Below, piece after piece: positions 17,823-25,129 of a stretch of DNA of 64,000 nt (positions are counted from its first letter, which is position 1; each line of letters begins with the position of its first letter). Position numbers and translations under genes: made by a program. The notes under the pieces were generated by a model. The model did no database searches. It had not been told where the DNA came from and saw nothing but the letters and a program-made list of their open reading frames with translations. This DNA is from Nocardioides albertanoniae (GTDB lineage Bacteria; Actinomycetota; Actinomycetes; Propionibacteriales; Nocardioidaceae): positions 1,532,501-1,596,500 of the forward strand of contig NZ_VFOV01000001.1 in assembly GCF_006716315.1 (NCBI RefSeq), written 5' to 3'.

Positions 17823-18443
17823 TCATGGGTTGCTGATCGTCACACTGCTGATCGTCCAGATGCCGCTCTCAACACTGATGCTCTGACCTTGGGCTAGGCC
17901 GAGGATCCCGCAGATGAAGCCGACAGGAACGTCGGCGATGGTTAGGCTTGACCCGGTGGCGGTGAACACTCCACTTGTATCGTCGAAGACGCCGGTGATC
18001 TCGCCGGTGATGTTGAACTCGCAGTCAGCTGCGGAGAAGAACATGTCTGCGTCAATGAGGGTGGCGGTCGACTCCGAACCAACCTCGGGCCCAGTGATCG
18101 CAAATCCCCAGGTACCGGTCATATCGAACGTGGTGTCGCCGAAGATCGAATTGAAGCAACCGCCGTCGACAAGTTGGTTCAAAGTGATGGCGCTCGTCCC
18201 GAATGGTCTACTGAGACCGGGGTCGGTGAGGGAGCCCTGCAGGTCGAACTGTTCGCAGATGAACGTCTGACCGGCGTCGTCGAACGTGAAGGCGACGTCG
18301 TTGCCGATCATCACCGTGGCAGGCACACCGTGTGGCGTGTAGGTGTTGGCCGAGGCCTGGGAAGGCGACGTGGCCGCAAGGGTGGCGATCGCGAGCGCCG
18401 CAGCGCCGATTCTGGCGAGCACTCGGTTGGACAGTTTTGTCAT
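17823..18443 (-). CDS. Secreted four-cysteine protein, family A, copy 2
   Basis: 206 residues, same layout as copies 1 and 3: signal peptide (cleavage near SQASANT), four cysteines (FICEQ, GGCFNS, ADCEFN, FICGI), the TGTWGFAITGPEVGS motif and the ending TISNP. Base composition is visibly less GC-rich than its neighbours, so it may have been acquired or be under different selection. The start ATG 18443 follows AGGAGG. Function unknown. Confidence 0.85.
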   Translation of the reverse strand: MTKLSNRVLARIGAAALAIATLAATSPSQASANTYTPHGVPATVMIGNDVAFTFDDAGQTFICEQFDLQGSLTDPGLSRPFGTSAITLNQLVDGGCFNSIFGDTTFDMTGTWGFAITGPEVGSESTATLIDADMFFSAADCEFNITGEITGVFDDTSGVFTATGSSLTIADVPVGFICGILGLAQGQSISVESGIWTISSVTISNP

Positions 18444-18468
18444 GACTGGCCTCCTGTGGGGATGAAAT

Positions 18469-18510
18469 AGGGGTCTGTGTCGGCGGTCATTGGCACCGAC
18501 ACAGACCCCT
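18469..18510 (-). terminator. Hairpin between family A copies 3 and 2
   Basis: Fifteen perfect pairs (AGGGGTCTGTGTCGG and complement) with a 12-base loop, placed just after the stop of the copy 3 gene, as expected for a transcription terminator. Confidence 0.65.
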
Positions 18511-18534
18511 GATGGGATGATCAGCTCCTGTCGA

Positions 18535-19155
18535 TCACGGGTTGGTGATGGTCAGGCCCGCGGCCGTCCAGCTCCCGTCCACGGAGATGTGCTGACCCTT
18601 CGCGACGCCGAGGAGGGTGCAGACGAAGCCGACCGGGTCGTCGGAGATGACCAGGGTCGACGCGGTCGGCGTGAACACACCGGTCGAGTCGTCGAATTCG
18701 CCGGTGACGCCGCCCGCGACGTTGAAGTCGCAGCTGGCCGCCGAGACGGACGCAGTCACATCGCTGAGCGCGGCGGGCGAGACCGAGCCGACCTCCGCCC
18801 CGGTGATCGCGACGTCCCAGGCACCGGTCGGCTCGACGGTGGTGTCCCCGGCGATCGGGTTGGTGCAGCCACTGGACGTGAGGTCGTCGAGCGTGCCGGC
18901 GGAGTCACCGAAGGCCCGACTGGTGCCGGAAGCGGTGATGCTTCCCTCCAGGTCGAACACGTCGCAGGTCAGGGTCTGGCCGGCGTCGTCAGCGGTGAAG
19001 GCGACGGTGTCGCCGACGAAGGTGACCGGGTCCGGGCCGGTCGGCGTGTAGCCGTCGGCCGCCGCCTGGGCGGGTGCCGACATGGCCGCGACGGTGCCGA
19101 CAGCGAGTGCTCCGGCGGCGAGACCGGTGAGCACGCGGTTGGTGATCTTCTTCAT
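18535..19155 (-). CDS. Secreted four-cysteine protein, family A, copy 3
   Basis: 206 residues. The signal peptide (MKKITNRVLTGLAAGALAVG ...) ends near PAQAAAD. Four cysteines (LTCDV, SGCTNP, ASCDFN, FVCTL) and the TGAEVGSVSPAAL motif match copy 1 closely. ATG 19155 follows AAGGAGA. It sits 39 bases downstream of the family B copy 2 gene, so the two may be one transcript. No known domain. Confidence 0.85.
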   Translation of the reverse strand: MKKITNRVLTGLAAGALAVGTVAAMSAPAQAAADGYTPTGPDPVTFVGDTVAFTADDAGQTLTCDVFDLEGSITASGTSRAFGDSAGTLDDLTSSGCTNPIAGDTTVEPTGAWDVAITGAEVGSVSPAALSDVTASVSAASCDFNVAGGVTGEFDDSTGVFTPTASTLVISDDPVGFVCTLLGVAKGQHISVDGSWTAAGLTITNP

Positions 19156-19193
19156 GGTGTTTCTCCTTGTGTGTTGGGTTGAGTCCGAGCGGT

Positions 19194-19907
19194 TCAAGCC
19201 AGACCCGCGCGGGGGTTGGAGATCTGAAGGTCGAGGGTGTTGTCGGAGCCCGGCACCAGGGCGTTGACCGGCACGGAGCCGAACGTCGGGAAGAAGCCGG
19301 GGATGTCGAGGAAGTTCAGCGGCGTGCAGCCGGTGAAGCTCCCGATCGTGTAGCTAGAGGTGACCCGGCCGCCGCCGTTGACGGTGAAGAACTCACCCTC
19401 GGGAGTGCTGGCGGTGATGGAGACGGGGTCGGCGGTGTGGCAGCGGCTGCCGACCGCGAGCGGCCACCAGACGCCGAACACCTTGGCCTCGACGTCGCTC
19501 AGCCTGATGTCGTACGCCACCGTCGAGGTCAGCGTCGACTTGCCGAGCTGGTCGGTGGGCACGATGGCGCCGGTGAGCTCGCCGACCTGGGTCATGGTGA
19601 CCGTGGCGCGGGCCGGGATGCCGAAGACGTCGAAGCTCATCGTCTTCTGCGGGATGTCGAGGGAACCCCCGACGATGTGGCCGTTGGTGACGTCGAGCGT
19701 CGACTCGAGCACCGAGGGGCCCAGGTCCATCGAGGCGTCGACCTGGGCACCGATGTGCGTCGTACCGACGGCGTCGAAGTCGATGTCGAGCGTCGGGTTC
19801 TCAGCTGCTTGGGCAGCGGGTGCCCCCGTGAGCAACGCGGTGGCCACGAGAGCAGCGAAAGCCGTGGCGACCCACGTGCGGCGACGGGGTAGAGGCTGGG
19901 TTCTCAC
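19194..19907 (-). CDS. Secreted protein, family B, copy 2
   Basis: 237 residues. GTG 19907 is preceded by AAGGGGAG and begins a clean signal peptide (RRRTWVATAFAALVATALL ... AAQAAE). The mature part is beta-rich and contains SRCHTADPVSI and SFTGC, shared with the larger family B protein at 16365. No transmembrane segment after the signal. Function unknown. Two palindromes lie between this gene and the divergent PucR-type regulator. Confidence 0.82.
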   Translation of the reverse strand: MRTQPLPRRRTWVATAFAALVATALLTGAPAAQAAENPTLDIDFDAVGTTHIGAQVDASMDLGPSVLESTLDVTNGHIVGGSLDIPQKTMSFDVFGIPARATVTMTQVGELTGAIVPTDQLGKSTLTSTVAYDIRLSDVEAKVFGVWWPLAVGSRCHTADPVSITASTPEGEFFTVNGGGRVTSSYTIGSFTGCTPLNFLDIPGFFPTFGSVPVNALVPGSDNTLDLQISNPRAGLA

Positions 19908-20042
19908 GATCTCCCCTTGCGGTATGGGATGGACGTGATCGAACCGAGCGTGGCCCGACCACAACTGCGATGACGTCACCATTGAGGGGGCTGCGAGCGA
20001 TCGCTGACAAGCAGGTCGTGGCCGAGGAGACCGGGAGCGGGC

Positions 20043-20070
20043 CAAAACTGTCAGATGGGTGACAGTTTTG
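20043..20070. promoter_or_regulatory. Palindrome P2 (candidate operator)
   Basis: Arms CAAAACTGTCA and TGACAGTTTTG with a 6-base spacer. It lies about 135 bases before the family B copy 2 start and 170 bases before the regulator start, in a divergent promoter region. Confidence 0.65.
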
Positions 20071-20080
20071 ATTCGAAGAG

Positions 20081-20110
20081 CAAAAGTTGTGATGCCCATC
20101 ACAACTTTTG
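20081..20110. promoter_or_regulatory. Palindrome P3 (candidate operator)
   Basis: Arms CAAAAGTTGTGAT and ATCACAACTTTTG with a 4-base spacer, 10 bases after P2. The half-sites of P1, P2 and P3 share an AA-C/G-T(T)GT-C/G-A pattern. Confidence 0.65.
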
Positions 20111-20242
20111 CAGGTATTTGCGCGCACTGTCTCTGCGCCTCTGGACGCATGGGTCTGTGAGGTCCTTCACTGCTGATGGATGACGTCCCTCGTGCGGCTC
20201 CCCAGGTCGCGACTCAACGAGGGGCCGACGCGGAGGAGAGCT

Positions 20243-21484
20243 GTGACCCCGATGGCACGAAAGAAGACGGACACCTTCACCGGCACGATCCCGAGAAGGC
20301 CTCGCCCCACCCCACGCATCACCCTGTCGCCGCCGACCGACCCGATCGCCCGGGAGATCGTGGTGGCCTGCCGGCCACGGGCGCGCAAGCTGTCGCGTCG
20401 TATCGCCCATCGCATCTGCCACGAGGTGGACGCCTTCAGGGATCCGCGGGTGCACGACGTCATCGAGCAGGCGCTCGACGAGGCGGTCACCCTGTTCATC
20501 GACGCGATGTCGGGGGCGCCGGTGCGCGGCCACAGCGTCGCCGACGTCTATCGACACCTCGGCAGCCTGGAAGGGAGGGCCGGTCACAACCTCGACGCGA
20601 TGCGGGCCGGGCACCACATCGCCACCCAGGAGTCGTGGCGGGAGATGACCGCGATCGCCCACGAGCTGCACCTGCCGATGACGATGGTGGGCTATCTGGC
20701 CGAGTCGCTCATGGACTACCAGTGCCAGCTGCTCGACCACGCGATGCACGGCTTCACCGAGCCCACCGCACCGGTCGACCCCCGGCTCGCGCTCCTCGCG
20801 GCGCTTCTCGGAGCCGCGCCGGTCGAGGGACTGGAGGTGCTCGCGGGGCGCGCCGGCTGGGCGCTCGCCGACCGCGTGGTCGTGGCGGTGATGCCGGGCG
20901 GATCGCTCTCGTCCGAGCTCAGCTCGCCGAGCTCACACCTGCTCGTCGGGTCGAGCCAGGGCGCCCTGATCGTGGTCGGACCCGCACGCGAGCTGCACGC
21001 TTGCGCCCAGGAGGTCGCCGCCGCGACCGACCACGCGATCGCGGTCACCTGGGAGGTGCGGCTCGAGGAGACCCAGGACGCCGTACGTTGGGGACTGCGA
21101 GCGCTCGCGCTGCTCTCCGAGCAGGTCATCCACGCCTCCGAGGACGGCATCGTCTGGTGCACGGCCTACCAGGCGGAGCTGTGGCTCCACGCCGACCCGA
21201 CGCTGCGCCGCTTCACCGACGAGCAGCTGCTCGCACCCCTCCTGGACGAGACCCCCAAACGGCGCCTCGCGCTCGCCGAGACCATGCTGGTCTGGCTCCG
21301 CACCCGCCCCAGCGCCCCCATCGTCGCCGAGCAGCTCACCGTGCACGAGCAGACCGTGCGCCACCGCCTCAAGCGGATCAAGGAGATGTTCGGCCACCGC
21401 CTCAGCGACCCTGCTGAGGCCGTCGGTCTTCTCGCGGCGCTGGAGTCGACCACACCCCGCTGGCGTCGGGACCTCGCCAGCTGA
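20243..21484 (+). CDS. PucR-type (helix-turn-helix 30) transcriptional regulator
   Basis: 413 residues from GTG 20243, which sits 6 bases after GGAGGAGAG's GGAGG; ATG 20252 is an alternative. The C-terminal 60 residues form the PucR/CdaR helix-turn-helix (LTVHEQTVRHRLKRIKEMFG, about residues 368-387). The central region (about 230-330) looks like the GGDEF-related domain of these regulators. Divergent from a secreted-protein gene across a region with palindromes, so it probably controls the secreted protein cluster (inference). Effector unknown. Confidence 0.85.
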   Translation: MTPMARKKTDTFTGTIPRRPRPTPRITLSPPTDPIAREIVVACRPRARKLSRRIAHRICHEVDAFRDPRVHDVIEQALDEAVTLFIDAMSGAPVRGHSVADVYRHLGSLEGRAGHNLDAMRAGHHIATQESWREMTAIAHELHLPMTMVGYLAESLMDYQCQLLDHAMHGFTEPTAPVDPRLALLAALLGAAPVEGLEVLAGRAGWALADRVVVAVMPGGSLSSELSSPSSHLLVGSSQGALIVVGPARELHACAQEVAAATDHAIAVTWEVRLEETQDAVRWGLRALALLSEQVIHASEDGIVWCTAYQAELWLHADPTLRRFTDEQLLAPLLDETPKRRLALAETMLVWLRTRPSAPIVAEQLTVHEQTVRHRLKRIKEMFGHRLSDPAEAVGLLAALESTTPRWRRDLAS

Positions 21485-21829
21485 CGGACCTCGTTGGTCG
21501 AGCTTGCCAGACCTCCCTGCCGGAAACTTTCTACGACAGCGACTCGAGGGGCCGTCGACCCGTTCTGCACGGTCTTCTCGATGGACCCCGGAGTCAAGGA
21601 CGGCCTACGGCCGCCGGCTACGCCGGCCGCTGACGCGGTCCTGGACACCGGGATCCATCGAGAAAAGATTTGGCTGTATATCGGGGCGACGGCCCGGGTG
21701 TGGCCGACACTTCATGTTGCTTCGCTGCCGCATCGAAAACCCTGTTTGACCTGGGGAAATAGGTAGATTTTGTGGGGTCGAGAGAGTAAAATCAGAGGTA
21801 GTTGGGACAGGCTTTGAGAGGGGCATCAG
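21485..21829. other. Leader of HNH element copy 2 with repeat copy C
   Basis: 345 bases without a gene. Repeat copy C occupies about 21560-21720. The following stretch (21741-21830) is conserved with the leader of HNH copy 1, including TTTGACCTGGG, AGTAAAAT and TTTGAGAG before the start codon. Confidence 0.6.
21560..21720 (+). repeat. Cloverleaf-like hairpin repeat, copy C
   Basis: Core 21575-21664. Outer arms TTCTCGATGGACCCCGG and CCGGGATCCATCGAGAA pair over 16 of 17 positions. Compared with copy B, both arms have changed together (CTGGT/ACCAG in B, GGACC/GATCC here), so pairing is kept. The inner three hairpins have TAC, TAC and TGA(C) loops. It lies upstream of HNH copy 2 in the same orientation. 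Confidence 0.85.
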
Positions 21830-23103
21830 GTGAGTGTCGGACGCGGGATCGATCACTGGGGAAACAACCCCGGCGACTCGCTCACGGACACCTTGGACGC
21901 CGTCGACTCCTCCCTCGACCGGCTGCTCGCGTCGGACCCGATCTATTGGGATGTGAAGCAGAAGAAGACCGTCCTGGCGTGGCTGGAGAAGGTCGAGGCC
22001 CGGCAGGCCGCCCTTCGACTTCGAGTGCTCGCTTCTGCGGGTGACATCGCCGCCGAGACCGGCGACAAGGACGCCTCGGCGTGGATGCGTGCCGAGCTGC
22101 TCGTCGACAAAGGGACTGCTCGGACCCAGATCAAGCTCGCTGCGGGTGTAGCGACGTACGAGCTGGTCGCTGACGCCCTGGCGACCGGCGACGTCTCCCA
22201 GGTTAAAGCGCGGGTGATCACCAAGGCCCTCGCTGACATCGGAACCAACCCGGTCGCGACCACTGAAGACCTGGCTCTCGCGGAGAAGCTCCTGGTCGAC
22301 TACGCGACCCGGCTGACCGCCAACGAGCTACGCATCATCGGCAAACGAATCCTGGCCGAGATCGACCCGGCCCGGTTCGAGGACGCCGAAGCCAAAGCAC
22401 TCCTCGCCGAAGAAGAACGCGCCCACCAGAGAACAGCACTGCGGATCTGGGACAACCACGACGGGACAGTTGGCTTCGACGGGGTCCTCCCGGCCTCGGT
22501 CGGTTACCGGTTCAAGACCCAGGTCGAAGCCTGGGCCCAACCGCGCAAGCAACAGCTCGTCGAGAAAGGTTCTCCGCTGCCGCCCTGGGGGCGACTGATG
22601 GGCCAAGGGTTCGCGCGGCTGCTGGAGACCATCGACCCCGACGCGCTTCCCAGGCATGGCGGCGACGCAACCACGGTCAACGTGGTGATCTCCCTCGACG
22701 ACCTCCGCAAAGACCTCGGCACCGCGACCCTCGGGTTCGACGACGTCAACGGCCCACGATCTCAGCGGCCGAGGCGCGGAAGATGGCCTGCAACGCCGCG
22801 ATCATCCCCTGGGTCCTCGGCACCGACGGCCAGGTCCTCGACGCGGGACGTACGAGCAGGTTCTTCCAACCCATCCAGCGCAAGGCGCTCCGGTTACAGC
22901 AGAAGTGCTGCCGGGCAGAGGGGTGCGACATGCCGCCGGAGTGGTGCGACCCGCACCACCTGGACCCATGGTCAGCAGGTGGGAAGACCGATCTGAAGGA
23001 CGGCGTCCTTCTCTGTCCACACCATCACCGACTGGCCCACGCGCCAGCCTTCACCCACGAGCGGTTTCCCGACGGCACGATCAGATTCACCCGCCGACCC
23101 TAG
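21830..23103 (+). pseudogene. DUF222/HNH endonuclease-domain protein (copy 2, frameshifted)
   Basis: Starts at GTG 21830 and aligns over its whole length with the gene at 2033-3307. Near 22753 the sequence AACGGCCCACG lacks one base relative to AACGGCACCACG in copy 1. The first frame then runs into unrelated residues and stops at 22996, while the HNH part (CDMPPEWCDPHH ... LCPHHHRLAHA) continues in another frame from about 22756 to 23103. The nuclease domain is therefore cut off from the DUF222 domain unless a frameshift occurs. Confidence 0.88.
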
Positions 23104-23149
23104 ACGATCGACCCATGGGCTGACGTGTGTCCCGGCGTACGCGGCTTCG

Positions 23150-23452
23150 CCGGTCCGGAAGGATCGGCGCGACCGGCAGATCGGGCGGTTCATGGACTTC
23201 GTGCTGGTCCGGGAGGACTACGACCGGGCCAAGCCGCACCCGGAGCCCTATCTGGCCGGGTTGAGGCGGTTCGGTGCTACCGCGGAGGAGGCGTTGGTCG
23301 TCGAGGACGCCTCCCGAGGACTGGCTTCGGCGGTCGCCGCGGGCATCGACTGCGCGGTCGTACGCAACGAGTTCACCGCGGATCAGGACTTCTCGGCGGC
23401 CACCCATCGGATCGACAGCTTGGCCGAGGTGACGGGCATCGTCCGCGCGTGA
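23150..23452 (+). pseudogene. HAD-superfamily hydrolase, N-terminally truncated
   Basis: The frame reads KDRRDRQIGRFMDFVLVRED, then KPHPEPYLAGL and ALVVEDASRGLASAVAAGID, the second half of a beta-phosphoglucomutase-like HAD phosphatase (motif III lysine in KPHP, motif IV in VVEDA). The nucleophile motif DxD and the cap domain are missing; upstream sequence is the end of the HNH element. ATG 23192 has no ribosome site. Probably a gene cut by arrival of the HNH element; the sequence GGCTTCGCCGGTCC at the junction may be a remnant of the hairpin repeat. Confidence 0.75.
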
Positions 23453-23456
23453 GCTG

Positions 23457-24902
23457 CTACTCGGAGCGCTGAAAGGCCCACTGCACGACCGTGCGCTGGG
23501 GTGCCCAGCCGCGGAAGGTGCCGATCGAGTCGACGGACTCCACCGAGATCCGGGTCAGCTCGCCGCCGTGCTCGGCGTGCTGCTTCGTGAGGAGCTGCTC
23601 GGTCTCCAGGGTGACGCCATGGACGACGATCCGGCCGCCGGGTCGGAGCGCGGAGAGGCAGGCGTCGAGCACGCCGGGGCGGGTCGCGCCGCCGCCGATG
23701 AAGACAGCGTCGGGGGTGGGCAGGTCGGACAGCGCGTCGGGTGCGCGGCCTTCGACGACGCTCAGGCCGGGGGTGCCGAGGTGGACGGCGTTGCGGGTGA
23801 TCCGGGCTGCCCGCTCGGGGTGGCTCTCGACGGCGGTCGTCGTGCACGTCGGGTGCGCCCGCATCCACTCGATGCCCACCGATCCGGCGCCGGCTCCGAC
23901 GTCCCACAGGTGTTGCCCCGGGGCCGGGGCGAGACGCGCGAGGGCCGATGCCCGCAGGTCGCGCTTGGTCAGTTGACCGTCGTGCTCGAAGGCGTCGTCG
24001 GGCAGGCCGGCGACCCAGGTCGTGGGGAACGACTGTGTTGGTCTCGACACGCCTCCGCCCAGGGGCTCCGGCGGCTCGACCGACGGGCCCCCGTCGGGCA
24101 GGCCGGCGACCCAGGTCGTGGGGAACGACTGTGTTGGTCTCGACACGCCTCCGCCCAGGGGCTCCGGCGGCTCGACCGGCGGGTGGCCCCCGTCGAGCGG
24201 CTCCGGCGGTTCGACCGACGGGCCCCCGTCGGTTGAGCCGGACCCGCGAGGAACGAGCGGGTCCGTGTCGAAACCAACACGGTCGGCTTCACACTCGATC
24301 GCGACGATGTTGAGCTGCGGGGACGCGCCCGACCAGGTGGCGGCGGTGGCGGCGCGGGCGGTCTCCGTCTCTGCGCCCAGGTCACCCAGCACGGTCATCG
24401 TCGAAGCGTCGAAACCGGCGGTGACCAGCAATTTTGCGATCTTCTCCGGTGTCGAGCCGTCGGATGAGAGGGCGAGGATGCGGCGGCCGGGGGAGCGCTC
24501 GCGGGAGACCAGGGAGACGTCGCGGCCGACGAGGCTGACGACCGCGCACGACTCGGCCGCCCAGCCCATCCGGGCGCGGGCGAGGGCGACGGAGGAGACG
24601 GCCGGCTCGATGCGTACGGACTCACGCCCGAGGGCCGAGATCAGGGTCGTGCCGATGCCGGAGACCAGCGGGTCGCCGGAGGCGAGCGCGACGACCGAGG
24701 TGGTCGGCAGCGACTCGAGCAGAGCCGGCAGCCCCTCGCGCAACGGGCTCGGCCAGGGCTCGCGCCGCTGGCCGGCGACGTCGGGCACCATGTCGAGGTG
24801 GCGCTTGCCGCCGAGGAGCACGCCGGCGTCGCGGATCAGCCGCTGGTGGCGTACGGGAATCTCGTCCCAACCTCCGGCACCGATGCCCACGACGACGATC
24901 AT
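23457..24902 (-). CDS. cobL: Precorrin-6Y C5,15-methyltransferase (decarboxylating)
   Basis: 481 residues. The N-terminal CbiE-like domain (1-200; VVGIGAGGWDEIP, ALASGDPLVSGIG) methylates C5. The C-terminal CbiT-like domain (about 303-481; LWDVGAGAGSVGIEWM, FIGGGATRPG) methylates C15 and decarboxylates. The linker (about 204-302) is encoded by repeat R2 and includes a 32-residue unit present twice in tandem. Start ATG 24902 begins MIVVVGIG; a longer frame upstream overlaps the divergent riboswitch and is not credible. The gene has no riboswitch of its own. Confidence 0.94.
   Translation of the reverse strand: MIVVVGIGAGGWDEIPVRHQRLIRDAGVLLGGKRHLDMVPDVAGQRREPWPSPLREGLPALLESLPTTSVVALASGDPLVSGIGTTLISALGRESVRIEPAVSSVALARARMGWAAESCAVVSLVGRDVSLVSRERSPGRRILALSSDGSTPEKIAKLLVTAGFDASTMTVLGDLGAETETARAATAATWSGASPQLNIVAIECEADRVGFDTDPLVPRGSGSTDGGPSVEPPEPLDGGHPPVEPPEPLGGGVSRPTQSFPTTWVAGLPDGGPSVEPPEPLGGGVSRPTQSFPTTWVAGLPDDAFEHDGQLTKRDLRASALARLAPAPGQHLWDVGAGAGSVGIEWMRAHPTCTTTAVESHPERAARITRNAVHLGTPGLSVVEGRAPDALSDLPTPDAVFIGGGATRPGVLDACLSALRPGGRIVVHGVTLETEQLLTKQHAEHGGELTRISVESVDSIGTFRGWAPQRTVVQWAFQRSE
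23997..24290. repeat. Palindromic repeat R2 with a 96-bp tandem duplication inside cobL
   Basis: Contains TGTTGGTCTCGACAC twice (about 24034 and 24130) and the opposite core GTGTCGAAACCAACAC near 24270. A 96-base unit beginning at 23997 is repeated almost exactly at 24093. As 96 is a multiple of three, cobL stays in frame and gains 32 residues. Same family as R1. Confidence 0.9.
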
Positions 24903-24971
24903 GGGGCCAGAGGCTACAGTGACCGCACAGTCGCGAGGTGCCCCGACCGCCCAGCCGACGGATCCGTGCAG

Positions 24972-25098
24972 GAGCCGACGGTGACGGTGCGAAGGGAGAA
25001 TCTGGGAAGCCGGTGAGAGTCCGGCACAGGCCCGCTGCGGTGAGTCGAGCCCCATCCGTGGGGCCTCGGCAAGTCCGAAGACCGGCCTCGCGACCATC
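24972..25098 (+). ncRNA. Cobalamin riboswitch 2 (upstream of chlID)
   Basis: GGGAAGCCGGTGAGAGTCC, GCACAGGCCCGCTGCGGTGAG, a short stem, then GGCAAGTCCGAAGACC. A compact form of the class. It ends about 30 bases before the chlID start and should control chlID-cobO-cobBC-cobD. Confidence 0.92.
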
Positions 25099-25129
25099 CA
25101 GTCAATGCGATAGGGAGCGGGAGCCTCTC

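Larger units (their letters stand above)
19908..20242. other. Divergent control region between family B copy 2 and the PucR-type regulator
   Basis: 335 bases without a gene. It is AT-richer than the surroundings and holds two palindromes, 20043-20070 and 20081-20110. The regulator's ribosome site GGAGGAGAG is at 20232-20240. Confidence 0.6.

Noticed and set aside
23997..24188. Tandem repeat as a possible CRISPR array
   Set aside because: Two units of 96 bases without unique spacers, lying inside cobL in frame.
24903..25097. N-terminal extension of cobL on the minus strand
   Set aside because: Overlaps the riboswitch of the opposite strand; the family start MIVVVGIG is at 24902.
24938..25129. 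N-terminal extension of the chlID frame
   Set aside because: It would translate riboswitch 2; ATG 25130 begins the normal chelatase sequence.
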